The position numbers and the translations under genes are program-made. From Leptodactylus fallax (taxonomy: Eukaryota; Chordata; Amphibia; Anura; Leptodactylidae): 64,000 nucleotides of DNA. This document shows, piece by piece, positions 45,050 through 55,424 of this stretch. Position 1 is the stretch's first letter; every line of letters begins with the position of its first letter. Location: contig CAMRHE010000505.1 of assembly GCA_947044405.1 (NCBI GenBank), positions 992,001 through 1,056,000 on the forward strand, given 5' to 3'. The notes below the pieces were generated by a model. The model saw nothing but the letters and a program-made list of their open reading frames with translations. It was not told where the DNA came from and ran no database searches.

Positions 45050-45400
45050 CTCTGTTATTGATGCTAAGGCCCCACATTGCGTCCCGCAGCAAAAGAGCAC
45101 TGCGAAAAAACCTCGGCGGCAACGTATCACGGTTTTTCCCACAGCCATTTTCACAGAAAGTCCGCAGAAATTTCCTCTGCAGACATTCTGTCCTATTATA
45201 CCTATAAGGAAACCACCGGCATTTTCTTATGTATAATTGACATGCTGTGATTACCAAAACTGCAATGGTAATCACACGCACTGTGGGGATGGGATTCGCT
45301 AGAATCCAATCTACTACACACTGACTCTAAAACGCCATGTTTTTTTCCACGGCATTTACACCACGTGTGTCCCCTGCCTAAAGTCGTTTTTTCTTTTCTC
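45050..45400. mobile_element. MITE of the GGGGCCTTAGCC-end family, copy 2
   Basis: Starts GCTAAGGCCCCACATTGCGT and contains CAGAAAGTCCGCAGAAATTT, TATTATACCTATAAGGAAAC and ATTGACATGCTGTGATT, the reverse complement order of the unit at 62510. The right end is unclear. Confidence 0.6.
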
Positions 45401-46264
45401 AGCCAATAAACAATGTTACACAGCCGTATATAATCTCCGTATATTAAAGGTTTTTTGTTTTTGCTTACCCAATTTACATACAAACTGCTGGTAATATAAC
45501 AGCAAATCTAAAACATAGTTCTGTTATTTAAGGGTTTTTTGTGCTCTCCTCCACAATACATAGTGTGACTGATTTGGATAATTTGAAAAAAAGTAAACAA
45601 AAATCTCTGTTATTTAAAGCAGACTGATGCAGTTCTAGTCTAATACTAACTGACCAGGTGACCCTTTTAGTGCTTTGCTTTTTTTCTTGAACTTGTTTTT
45701 TGCAAAAAGAAATAGTCAGTATCAGAATTGTTGCCAGTCATTATTATAATTCATCAGTGTGCAGTAAAATTACTGGAGGAGGAGAAAAAACTCACAATAC
45801 AAGTATTAATTATAAGAATGTAGATAGCAAGAGCAACACTACTTCTTGTCTGGACAGCGCAGCCAGTAGCTGCAGTGTTGTTATACTTCCTGAGAATAAA
45901 TACGTTTTTGGAAGCCATGAAGCATACTTTTTGAGTCATGGTTCTGTGTGTTCCTAACCTGTTGTAACAAGTAATTTACCATGAGGTCTTTCTGTACTGT
46001 CAGCCATGTCTTCTTCACTGATACAGATCCCATTGTCTAGTAGTCATGTGGTATTTGCTGAGAGATATTCCTCATAGCCCCAGACTTCCTCTTCTTCCAC
46101 TTCTTAATGAATAGAATGAGAACAGACAGTGCTATATGTATGCAGTAGTCGTGCTTTTAAGGGCATGGGGGAATCTGTTAGGCATTGTGAGAGCACAGAG
46201 GAATTCCATTGACATGATGAGTCACAAAAAAGTGGGGGAAGGTGATGACTGAATTTGGTGATTC
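45401..46264. other. No gene recognised
   Basis: AT-rich sequence with some similarity to 9000-9470. Open frames up to 85 codons show no family resemblance. Confidence 0.35.
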
Positions 46265-46608
46265 TATAAGGGGGCGTTCACACTACCGTTGGTGACCATC
46301 AGTAGTGTCCGTTGCTATTGTCCGTTACAAGATTTTAGCATCGGACATTAGCTGAAGGGTCAGAAATCCGTTAAAATTTCCATTCATTTCAATGGGTTTT
46401 TATATTGTGTCCGTTTACATCAAATCCGTCAGAAGTCCGTTATTTTTTTGTGGACAAAAAATCCTACATGTAGGACTTTTTGTCCGTTTGAAAAAAAACA
46501 GATTCTTGACGGACAGCAAGTTTCCGTTATTTTTTTAACATTGAAGTCTATGGGTAACGGACTTATAATGGACAGTAACTGATAGCCATCAGTTATTGTC
46601 CGTTTGTC

Positions 46609-46655
<47 letters not shown>
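46265..46655. mobile_element. Palindromic MITE (GGGCGTTCACAC end) with poly-T
   Basis: Begins GGGGGCGTTCACACTACCGT and carries many copies of TCCGTT and its complement, with GACCATCAGTAGTGTCCGTT mirrored by AACTGATAGCCATCAGTTAT. The right end passes into about 37 T residues, so the terminal repeat is lost or replaced. A related start lies at the right edge of the window (about 63977). Confidence 0.6.
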
Positions 46656-46656
<1 letters not shown>

Positions 46657-46864
46657 AAAAGCAAATTTTTATTTTTTTTTTATCACTTTTCAACTATTCT
46701 CACAGCCACAAATTAGTCTCCCAAATATAAAAAAAATCTCTTTGAATCCCCGTATTCTGACACCTGTAACTTTATTATATTTCAGTGTACAGAGCTGTGT
46801 AAGGTGTCTCTTTTTTTTTTTTTTTTTGTGATCGCATGTTGTGCAATGTATGATGTTTTTTTTT

Positions 46865-47090
46865 CTTCACTTTTAGGCTGAGGCCCCACATTGCGGAAAC
46901 GCAGCTTTTTTTTTGTTGCAGTTTTTTGAGCCAAAGCCAGGAGTGGATTGAGCAGAAGGGAGAAGTAGAAGAACTTCCTTTATGTTTCCCTTTCCATTTG
47001 TAGACATTCTTGGCTTTGGCTTGAAAAAGCGCAACAGAATCTGCAACAAAAAAGCTGTGTTTCTGCAACGTGGGGCCTCTGCCTTATTCA
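46865..47090. mobile_element. Palindromic MITE (GCTGAGGCCCCACATTGCGG family), copy 2
   Basis: GGCTGAGGCCCCACATTGCG, AACGCAGCTTTTTT and TTTTGAGCCAAAGCCAGGAG are mirrored by CTTGGCTTTGGCTTGAAAAA and AAGCTGTGTTTCTGCAACGT with GGGGCCTC. The long imperfect inverted repeat makes it a foldback element. Other copies: 35540-35650 (partial) and 63405-63615. Confidence 0.8.
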
Positions 47091-47553
47091 GATTTTTTTA
47101 GTGGAAGAGTGAAGAAATCAGGCGATACCTTTTAGAGGCTAACTGAGTATATTTATAAGTAAGCTTTCAGGAGTACTAGCTCCCTTCATCAGACATGGTG
47201 TGATACAAGAACTGAAAATTCACAGATTTTTATACACATGGTCTTCAAAGCATTTTAGAGTCCTTAAAAAAAAAAAAAAAAAGCCAAAACAAAATGCAAT
47301 CGAAGTAGTAGAGAAGTTATTTACAACAGGTCAAAAAACAATCTGGAAAGTTGTGGTGCGTGACAGAGGGATCTGTTATCTGTTTGCTATCAGGAGGTGA
47401 TTTGTGACCCTCACAGGTCATACATAGTGTGACATGAAGCTGGCATGAATATTAAGTCCAAATTGCAGAGTTTGAAATTTTTCCATAAACTTGTATTCTG
47501 ATTCTTTCCTTTTTTCCTGCGTCTTAAAATGTCCCATTAAAACCACAACCCGG

Positions 47554-47886
47554 GGGACATTCTCCTGCAGGTCTTCCAATGTGGTGTACCTCATAATGTG
47601 TACGCAATGTCCCACCACAGGCCTCTATGTGGGGGAAACAGGGCAGAGACTCGGTCAACGAATGAACTCACACAGATCCAGCATTAATAACAGAACCGAT
47701 CTCCCAGTGGCCGCACATTTCTCCGGAGAAAACCACTCTATTGAAGATTTGCGGGTTGTGGTTTTAATGGGACATTTTAAGACGCAGGAAAAAAGGAAAG
47801 AATCAGAATACAAGTTTATGGAAAAATTTCAAACTCTGCAATTTGGACTTAATATTCATGCCAGCTTCATGTCACACTATGTATGA
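47554..47886 (+). pseudogene. GIY-YIG endonuclease fragment of the Penelope-like element
   Basis: The plus frame gives SSNVVYLIMCTQCPTTGLYV, GETGQRLGQRMNSHRSSINN, RTDLPVAAHFSGENHSIEDL and a tail MGHFKTQEKRKESEYKFMEK ending at TATGTATGA. VYL and YVG correspond to the GIY and YIG motifs, with the following Arg and a distal Glu as expected for the nuclease that nicks target DNA. The part before residue 20 comes from the inverted arm and is not original coding sequence. The RT that should precede it is missing. Confidence 0.8.
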
Positions 47887-48102
47887 CCTGTGAGGGTCAC
47901 AAATCACCTCCTGATAGCAAACAGATAACAGATCCCTCTGTCACGCACCACAACTTTCCAGATTGTTTTTTGACCTGTTGTAAATAACTTCTCTACTACT
48001 TAGATTGCATTTTGTTTTGGCTTTTTTTTAAGGACTCTAAAATGCTTTGAAGACCATGTGTATAAAAATCTGTGAATTTTCAGTTATTGTATCACACCAT
48101 GT

Positions 48103-48140
48103 CTGATGAAGGGAGCGAGTACTCCTGAAAGCTTACTTAT
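48103..48140 (+). ncRNA. Hammerhead-like motif in the Penelope-like element (right arm)
   Basis: CTGATGA (48103-48109), a GGAG/CTCC stem around a CGAGTA loop, then GAAA (48127-48130) and a palindromic AGCT in place of stem III. The left arm has the same on the minus strand (47165-47192). Stem I pairing is weak, so this may be a degenerate or very minimal ribozyme. Penelope-like elements are known to carry minimal hammerheads. Confidence 0.35.
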
Positions 48141-48205
48141 AAATATACTCAGCCTCTAAAAGGTATCGCCTGATTTCTTCACTCTTCCACTACTCTCAAT
48201 GGCTA

Positions 48206-48689
48206 ACACGGTACAACATTATACTACTATCAGATTTTTTTAGGAAGGCAAAGCAGCGAAAAACTCCAATTCAGCCATTTTGATTTTGTTCCTGTTACAG
48301 TGTTTTTACCGTATGGGACAAATGTTTTTATATCTTAATAGTTTGGGCATTTTTCGGACTTAGGGATGTTCAATGTGTTTATCTATATTTATGTGTTCTA
48401 GTGAATGAGGTTGATTTAAACTTTTTTTATTTTTTTTTTTTCGTAAATTTTTTTTAAATATTTAGAAAAAATTTTTTATATTCTTCTACTTTTTTTTTTT
48501 TTTTTTTTTGTTTAGCCTGTAGAGGGCTTGAACATGCAATGTTCAGATCACTTGTGCCATAGACTGCGATACTACTCTATAGCAGATTCCTTATGTAACT
48601 ATTGAAGCCTGCTGTAGGTAGGGGTTACTGTCCATTTTTCTATAGATATACAGTACAGTACATGTCACTGTCTCTTTAACATAACTTCA
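48206..48689. other. Poly-T rich sequence, flank of the 48-bp element
   Basis: Several T runs (48423-48440, 48490-48510). From about 48650 CATGTCACTGTCTCTTTAAC to AGCTATAAATTAG matches 1980-2060, so it is the left flank of the 48-bp minisatellite element. Confidence 0.5.
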
Positions 48690-48862
48690 GCTGTGTTTTC
48701 CTTAGGGAGCTATAAATTAGATAGATGAGTTCCTAGGAGCCGTAAGAGTGTTCTACACTGTTATATAGATATATAGTCCTAGGAGCCCTAAGTGTTCTAC
48801 ACTATGTTTTATAGATGTAGATATATATATAGTCCTAGGAGCCCTAAGAGTATTCTACACTG

Positions 48863-48899
<37 letters not shown>

Positions 48900-48987
48900 T
48901 ATAGTCCTTGGAGGCCTGACAGTGTTCTACACTGTTTTATAGATATATATAGTCCTAGGAGCCCTAAGAGTATTCTACACTGTTATA
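48690..48987. repeat. 48-bp minisatellite family, left part with (GATA)n
   Basis: Units GTCCTAGGAGCCCTAAGAGT and TTCTACACTG with variable length. One unit has an expanded AGAT/GATA run (48869-48900). The array is interrupted by LINE B and resumes at 50998. Confidence 0.85.
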
Positions 48988-50995
48988 TAATAAAAATAGT
49001 CCTTTAATAGTCCCACAATGGGGAAATTCAGTGTGTTACAGCAGCTAAGATAAGATAAGATAAGCAGATACAAATACAACATGTACAGGAATGTTCCAAG
49101 GTGAGAGGCATTACATTAATAGCAGACAGACAGATAGGACGTAGCAGGGGGGGGGGGGATTTAACAGGCAGAGAGATATTTCAGTTCTCTGTGTGTAATG
49201 ATCTCCGCTTAGGTCGGTGTTGGTTGTACAGCCTAACCGCGGTGGGGAGGAAAGACTTCCGATAGCGCTCCTTCTCACACCTAGGGTGGAGCAGTCGGTC
49301 ACTGACAGTACTGCCCAGCGCGATCACAGTCTCATGCATGGGATGGGACTTCTTCTTCTGCATGGAGCTCACCACGGACAGTATCCTTCTGTCACCCACC
49401 ACCTGCACTGGGTCCAGTGGGCTCCCCAGGACAGAGCTGGCCCTTCTAATCAGCTTGTCAAGTTTATTTCTGTCCCTGGTTGATATGCTGCTCCCCCAGC
49501 AGGCCACTCCAAAGAAGATGGCTGATGCCACTACCGAGTTGAAGAAAGTTCTAAGAAGTGCCCCCGGATTCCAAAGGCTCTCAGCCTCCTAAGCAGGTAG
49601 AGCCTGCTGTGGCCCTTCCTGTACAGGGCCTCCATATGATCTGCCCAGTCCAGCTTATTATTAAGGAGCAAACCCAGGTACTTATAGGTGTTCACAATCT
49701 CGATGCCCGTCCCCAGGATGTCCACTGGTTTTGGAGGGCATCTGCCTTTACGGAAGTCCACCACCATCTCCTTGGTCTTCCCCGCGTTAATCTTCAGGTG
49801 GTTCTGGTGGCACCAGTCCACAAAAAAACGGTTCAGTTCTCTGTACTCCCTGTCATCATCGTCTGTGATGAGGCCTACTATTGCAGAGTTGTCAGAATAC
49901 TTCTGTAGGTAGCAGCTGGATGAGAGCACCTAAAATCAGCAGTGTACAGTGTGAAGAGGAAAGGGGCGAGAACCGTACCCTGAGGTGCCCCCGTATTACA
50001 GATCACGGTACCTGACACACAGTCTTGGGCTCTCACGTATTGAGGTCGATTTGTGAGGTAGTCTAGGATCCAGTTGGAGAGGTGGTGGTCCACTCCAGCA
50101 AGGCCCAGCTTGTCTCTCAGTAACCTGGGCTGTATGGTGTTAAAAGCACTGGAGAAATCAAAGAACATTATTCTCACCGTGTTCCCTGGTTTTTCCAGGT
50201 GAGACAGAGCCCTGTGCAGAAGGTGGATGATGGCATCATCTACCCCAGTGCCCGGCCGATAAGCAAACTGGAGAGGGTCCATAGCGGGGCTCACTAGAGG
50301 GTGAAGATGTGTGAGAACCAATCTCTCTAAGATCTTCATCAAGTGGGATGTCAGTGCTACAGGTCTGTAGTCGTTGAGGTCCATAGGGTGAGGTTTCTTT
50401 GGAACTGGTACCACACAAGAAGATTTCCATAATTCAGGTACTATTTCCTGCCTCAGGCTCATATTATACATAGATGTAATTATACCACAGCTGGTCCCCA
50501 CAAGTCTTAATTAGCCTTGCACTGATGTCATCTGGCCCTGCGGCTTTCCTCGCATTGATCTTTTTCATCTCCTTCCTCACCTGGGCCCGTGTGAAGGTCA
50601 GACTGTGGTCAGATAAATACAGATTTCTGGATTTACTGGTCTGTTGGGAAGTAGCCACATGGGGTGAAGTCATTGTGGTGAGGGGAGCTGAAGGACATGC
50701 TGGGGTGGGAGGAGCTGGTGTGTGATCAAATCTGTTGAAGAATAGGTTTAGTTCATTAAGCCAATTAACATCTGCCTCAATCTGGCAGACAGACTGTTTA
50801 TGACCCGAAATTGACTTAAGCCCCTCCCAGACCCCCCTTATGTCTTTTCTTTCCATTTGCTTTTCCATTTTTTCCTTATAACTGGCTTTTCCTTGCCTGA
50901 TTTGATGCCTCAGCTCCTTTTGTACTTCCCTGAACCCCTCCTTATCTCTTGTCCTGAATGCCATCTTTTTCGCCTTAAGTAGTGTTTTTATATCA
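48988..50995 (-). mobile_element. LINE B, 5'-truncated, about 2.0 kb
   Basis: A longer copy of the LINE A family inserted into the 48-bp minisatellite. The 3' end (CTGAATTTCCCCATTGTGGG, then TATTAAAGGACTATTTTTAT) is at 48988 and the 5' truncation near 50995. The endonuclease domain is absent; the sequence begins in the linker before RT. Confidence 0.92.
49181..50990 (-). pseudogene. LINE B reverse transcriptase, frameshifted
   Basis: From 5' to 3' on the minus strand: the pre-RT linker (KAKKMAFRTRDKEGFREVQK, ARKAAGPDDISARLIKTCG), RT fingers and palm (SCVVPVPKKPHPMDLNDYRP, DPLQFAYRPGTGVDDAIIHL, IMFFDFSSAFNTIQP with the motif A Asp, TGAPQGTVLAPFLFTLYTAD), then QKYSDNSAIVG, KEMVVDFRKGRCPPKPVDIL, YKYLGLLLNNKLDW and the C-terminal domain. 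The segments lie in at least three frames (breaks near 50465, 49900 and 49530). The catalytic box is YSDN rather than the YSDD of LINE A, a further loss. It has not moved since. Confidence 0.9.
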
Positions 50996-50997
50996 GA

Positions 50998-51140
50998 GAT
51001 ATATAGATATATAGTCCTAGGAGCCCTGACAGTGTCATACACTGTTATATAGATATATAGTCCTAGGAGCCCTAAGAGTATTCTACACTGTTATATAGAT
51101 ATATAGTCCTAGAAGTCCTAAGAGTATTCTACACTGTGTT
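50998..51140. repeat. 48-bp minisatellite family, right part
   Basis: Three further units (AGTCCTAGGAGCCCTGACAG, TGTCATACACTG) and the right flank TTTTAAGACAATTTAAAG, which matches 11655 and 2094. Confidence 0.85.
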
Positions 51141-51957
51141 TTAAGACAATTTAAAGTGTGGCTAATACCAAACTTGTTCGATCCGAAACTAACATAGAAC
51201 CCAAATCACATCTAGAGAAGTTCGCCAGTCTCTAGTGAGGAGTATGACCTGTCACTGGGGTGATGTGGGGTTTTAATACATTAGGGGTCCTGTTCAAGCT
51301 TTTTGCTAGGTGACCCCGCACATAATTCATGTAGCCATTGCTCATTACATCTCTTGCTGTCTCTCTACTATAAAATTTCTTTAAAAAAAATCACTGATAC
51401 AGAAAAATGTCCCAACTGCCTTGAAGACCCCTAACCAAACCACACTTTACTACGCCCCATGCTATATCCCTTTTCACCCATGTCCCCCTTTTTTTGGTAG
51501 AAAGTGTCAGATATAATGGTATATTCCTAGCCTTATGGTGGGTGCATTACAGTTATTTTATTGGGTGACAGATTTAGGCAGGTTTGTGATGTCACCAGAG
51601 ATGTGTACATGTCATCTCCAGGCTCCAGGGCTGCAGCTCAGGACTTGTTACCCTCCAGTCTGTGGGCTCTATATGTGATGGCTCCTGTCCCTTCTGTGTA
51701 CAGTGATATAACCCGGCATCACTGCCCCCTGCCATTGTAATAAACCTACATGTCAGACTGAGCCTTCATGTGTATGGACAGGTCAGATACGTAAAAGAGG
51801 ATTAGCAAGTGTGTGACAGGCTGCAGCCAATAATCTATAGGAATACAACATATCTACTATATCTTATAGGGTTAATATCATAAAGAACTTGAATAGAAAG
51901 TAACTTGTACAGTCTCCTCCCATCTGTCATTTGCATTTTGCCCTTTGTACTTTTCAG
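51141..51957. other. Upstream region of NLR-R leader exon
   Basis: No transposon border is obvious. A pyrimidine tract TTTTGCCCTTTGTACTTTTC precedes the leader exon. As the leader exon has an acceptor, the true first exon and promoter should lie in or before this region; no TATA box could be assigned. Confidence 0.4.
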
Positions 51958-51994
51958 AGATCTTGTATTTCTGAACCCTGTATACGGCTTTCAG
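51958..51994 (+). CDS. NLR-R leader-like exon (37 nt), probably 5' UTR
   Basis: Acceptor TACTTTTCAG and donor TTTCAG|GTAAGACA bound an exon ending GTATACGGCTTTCAG. It matches the NLR-L exon at 38778-38817 except for a 3-nt length difference, and both are followed in gene sense by the 53-bp minisatellite. The start codon is in the next exon, so this one is untranslated if the model holds. Confidence 0.65.
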
Positions 51995-52021
51995 GTAAGA
52001 CATTAATCTTTCTTAGATAAA

Positions 52022-52030
52022 ATATATATG

Positions 52031-52086
<56 letters not shown>
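52022..52086. repeat. (TA)n / (TATG)n microsatellite
   Basis: TATATGTATATG followed by about 25 TA units, between the NLR-R leader exon and the 53-bp array. Confidence 0.95.
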
Positions 52087-52087
<1 letters not shown>

Positions 52088-52205
52088 TGTTTGATGCTGG
52101 GGGTTATTACACTGATCAATGATATTATGAGGGGAGCACAAACTATTAGGCCAGATTCAGAGCATTTACTATTCACTGCTGAAGTCAATGAGGAAATAAA
52201 CTCCA

Positions 52206-52806
52206 TAAAGATAGGACAGAGAGGAGACATCACTATACAGTAAATCATATACAGACCACACTCTGTACACACAGGAGGAGACATCACTATACAGTAAGTC
52301 ATATACTGACCACATACTGTACACACGAGGAGACATCACTATACAGTAAGTCATATACTGACCACATACTGTACACACAGGGGAGACATCACTATACAGT
52401 AAGTCATATACTGACCACATACTGTACACACAGGAGGAGACATCACTATACAGTAAGTCATATACAGACCACATACTGTACACACAGGAGGAGACATCAC
52501 TATACAGTAAGTCATATACTGACCACATACTGTACACACGGGGAGACATCACTATACAGTAAGTCATATACTGACCACACTCTGTACACACAGGAGACAT
52601 CACTATACAGTAAGTCATATACTGACCACATACTGTACACACAGGAGGAGACATCACTATACAGTAAGTCATATACTGACCACATACTGTACACACGGGG
52701 AGACATCACTATACAGTAAGTCATATACTGACCACATACTGTACACACAGGAGACATCACTATACAGTAAGTCATATACTGACCACACTCTGTACACACA
52801 GGGGAG
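52206..52806 (+). repeat. 53-bp minisatellite of NLR-R, about 11-12 copies
   Basis: Unit GAGACATCACTATACAGTAA plus GTCATATACTGACCACATAC and TGTACACACAGG, the reverse complement of the array at 35640-38745. It occupies the same place relative to the leader exon, so the arrays are orthologous across the inverted duplication but differ about fivefold in length. Confidence 0.95.
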
Positions 52807-53024
52807 ACCTTTTATGTCTGGCGCATTATTAAAGATACTTTTATCTATTGGATACTGCAATGGTTAGTAAGAAGCCTGTACAGAATGTGAGACATTACAG
52901 AACTACATAAAAAAGCTTCAAGGTGAAGTATAAATGCTACAAGAGAAGGAGGTCTAAGTGTAACTTCATTATGTCCTAGGAGATATTATTAGGTAAGAGG
53001 GGCATTACTATAAAGGATACAGCA

Positions 53025-53165
53025 ATAGGTGTCACTACCAGGCCTTGGACCCCAAGGGAGCCCCAAAGGTCTCTCTGACATAAAATGTAGCACTACTCTA
53101 AACTGCACAAGGTGGGTCGGGGGCCCATCACTGATTATACTTCAGGACCCAGGAGTTACGTCTCT
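53025..53165. repeat. SINE-like interspersed repeat, copy 2
   Basis: GTGTCACTACCAGGCCTTGG, GGGAGCCCCAAAGGTC and TAAAATGTAGCACTACTCTA parallel 15090-15265. Confidence 0.5.
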
Positions 53166-53400
53166 GGGAATAACATACATTTATCTGGGGATATTCAAGT
53201 ATGATATAAAACATTCTGGCATAGTAAGAAGGAGTAAAACATGTAAAATATTGTTTTCACCCCGACACTAATTTATAAATATCCCAAAATATTGTCTAAA
53301 GATCGGGAATCATTCTGCTGACAGATGACATTATCTTTTATTGGGGTATAAAGTAATTCTGTGTCTCTCCTAAATGTAATGAAGGTTTTTCATCTTTCAG

Positions 53401-53453
53401 AGATTGTGTTACCTAGGAAGGCTCAGAGATGAGTATTATAACCTGCAATGATG
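53401..53453 (+). CDS. NLR-R start exon
   Basis: Acceptor CATCTTTCAG and donor ATG|GTAAGG bound a 53-nt exon with 28 nt of leader and an ATG at 53429. It codes for MSIITCND plus one base (phase 1). The next exon at 54900 begins AT, giving GAT, so the frame carries into the CARD-like domain. This is the only ATG in phase upstream of the domain. No equivalent was found in NLR-L. Confidence 0.75.
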
Positions 53454-53457
53454 GTAA

Positions 53458-53550
53458 GGATTCCTCTTCCTCCTCCTTCTCTTCCTCTTCTTCCTTCTCT
53501 TCTTCCTTCTCCTTCTCCTTTTCTTCATCTTCCTTCTCGTCGTCTTTCGT
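53458..53550. repeat. Polypyrimidine (TTC/TCC)n tract just inside intron
   Basis: A run of CTTCCTCCTCCTTCTCTTCC-type sequence starts 5 nt after the donor of the NLR-R start exon. Confidence 0.95.
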
Positions 53551-54899
53551 TCTTACAATATTAATACTATGATACTGTTGTGTATTTTTCTGTCTGGGCC
53601 ATTACATTTATATGGAGGCTACTGTGAGCAGGATATTACCGCCATACTGTGCCCCTATACCGGCATATCTTTGTATTGTTTGGTTTGTTACTTTTCCTCT
53701 CTCTTCCGCACATGTGGATTTTAGGTTATGATGTATAAGTTACAATCTGAATTGTGTTCTATCATTGTGGAAACTGTGGAATATTTGGTAAATTACAGTA
53801 TCTGGATTCATGATTGTTTCTGCAGTGTGTGAACCCCTCTTTACAGAGGACACCCAGTTTGGATACATCTTTATGCTGAACTATCACCACAAAGTATCCT
53901 TACTTGGGGTTATAGGTTTGGCCAAAGCAAACTATCCCATTAAAGGGGTCGGCCCATGGGAATTGTATACATGTTCACTGCACTATTCACATAGGGACTA
54001 GAGCAAATAAAAGTTATCGCCTACATTTAGGATCCACAGGACAGGTAATAGAAGTAGGATTACTGGGGGTCAGACCGATGATCATACCTAGTTGACATAC
54101 ATTTCCTGCATCATTTCCTCCAGGTTTCTGGGATAAATTATGATAAATCTGACGTACAAGGCATAATAAATATGGGCCGATATGTTTATTACCTGGCTAG
54201 TAAATAGAACCAGTTGCTATATTGGTTATGGTTTTCTTTAGTAGTCTGGGCGTAGCTGTTATGTGGCCGGGGAATTGCCTGAGGCTAAGGACCCATATAG
54301 AAGTGGGACATATGATCCATCTGTGATGGTAACTCATGCTGCGGGAAATTAATTTGAATTGCAGGGAAATCCCTGCATGTATTTATATTGCAGAATTTAC
54401 CCAGCAATTCATATGAAATGTCGGGTAGCGCCTTCCTCCTCCTGCCAGTCCTGCTGTCTACAATAAAAAATCATTGGAGACTGTGTGGTGGATTGCTAAA
54501 TAAAATGATAGCGGAGCCATTTGTTCTGCTGCAGCTCTGCTATCACTTATCCCTATACTGTAACGCAGTGATGTCATAGTACACGTATATTACATACTTT
54601 CAGAATGGTAACTGAATCTGTTTACTCTACCCCATTTAATAATATGCACATCACAAAGTGTCCCTCAGCAGACCCCCCCTCTATTAAATGTATCTGCCCC
54701 AGAATATTGTGCCTGTTTAAGGCCAGAAAGCAATGTAACAAGTGCTGTAATAGTAACAGTGCTGGTAAGTGACAGGGTGGTGGAGTCTCATCTGTAGAAG
54801 CTTCTAGAATGATCCAGGACAGGAATATTCTACATACAATGCTGCCAGTCTTCTCCATGTCCTAGAAGATTTCATTCTTGTGTCTCCTTCATGTCCTAG
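53551..54899 (+). other. NLR-R intron, no other gene seen
   Basis: About 1.35 kb of unique-looking intron. It ends in a TGTGTCTCCTTCATGTCCTAG acceptor. Confidence 0.6.
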
Positions 54900-55066
54900 A
54901 TGATGAGACCCGGCAGTTTTATCAGCAGCTTTGTCAGTATAAAGATCATGCAGTGAGGATGATACATGAATATTTCCAGGATGATCTGCTCTACATTGTG
55001 GAGAACTTGGGGAGTCCTCGATCACTTCTGAGTGAGCTGAAATCCCGGAATATCCCAGATCTGGAG
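54900..55066 (+). CDS. NLR-R CARD-like domain, first exon
   Basis: Acceptor ATGTCCTAG and donor CTGGAG|GTGAGA bound 167 nt coding for DDETRQFYQQLCQYKDHAVR, MIHEYFQDDLLYIVENLGSP and RSLLSELKSRNIPDLE. Entry phase 1, exit phase 0. It is about 80 percent identical by eye to the NLR-L exon at 28250-28410, and the differences are mostly single substitutions, so the domain is conserved in both copies. It forms the first helices of the CARD-like fold and, by family knowledge, would mediate adaptor binding. Confidence 0.88.
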
Positions 55067-55134
55067 GTGAGAACTAGCAATGTTATATGCAAGAGCCCCA
55101 TGTGATATCATGTTTTATATGCAAGAGCCCCATG

Positions 55135-55240
55135 TGATATCATGTGTTATATAGGAACAGGTTACCGGTGATATCGTGTGTTATATAGGAACAGGTTACC
55201 GGTGATATCGTGTGTTATATAGGAACAGGTTACCGGTGTT
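55135..55240. repeat. 32-bp repeat, 3 copies
   Basis: GTTATATAGGAACAGGTTAC plus CGGTGATATCGT repeats three times, preceded by two copies of GCAAGAGCCCCATGTGATAT. Small intronic minisatellite. Confidence 0.85.
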
Positions 55241-55424
55241 ATCTTTCTGCTTTATATTCTTTCACATCACAGACTAAAATGGGGAACATTTTTTTTAGAT
55301 TAGTAAAAGACAACATCTTATATGTAACAGAGCATTTGCCCAAATGGAATAATCCAGTCTTGCCCATCCCGACACATATTCAGTACTGTGCAAAAACTTT
55401 GGGCAGGCGTAGGGGAAATATATA

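Larger units (their letters stand above)
47101..48205. mobile_element. Penelope-like element with ~450-bp inverted arms
   Basis: 47101-47551 is the near-identical reverse complement of 47753-48205; both arms include AGTGGAAGAGTGAAGAAATC and CTGATGAAGGGAGC. The 200-bp spacer holds the core of a GIY-YIG nuclease. The arms copy the nuclease C-terminus and the 3' non-coding end, so the element looks like two inverted partial copies, an arrangement known for Penelope-like elements. No reverse transcriptase remains. Confidence 0.85.

Noticed and set aside
45240..45490. Short open frames in the MITE cluster (60-116 codons)
   Set aside because: They lie within non-coding MITEs and vary between copies of the same family.
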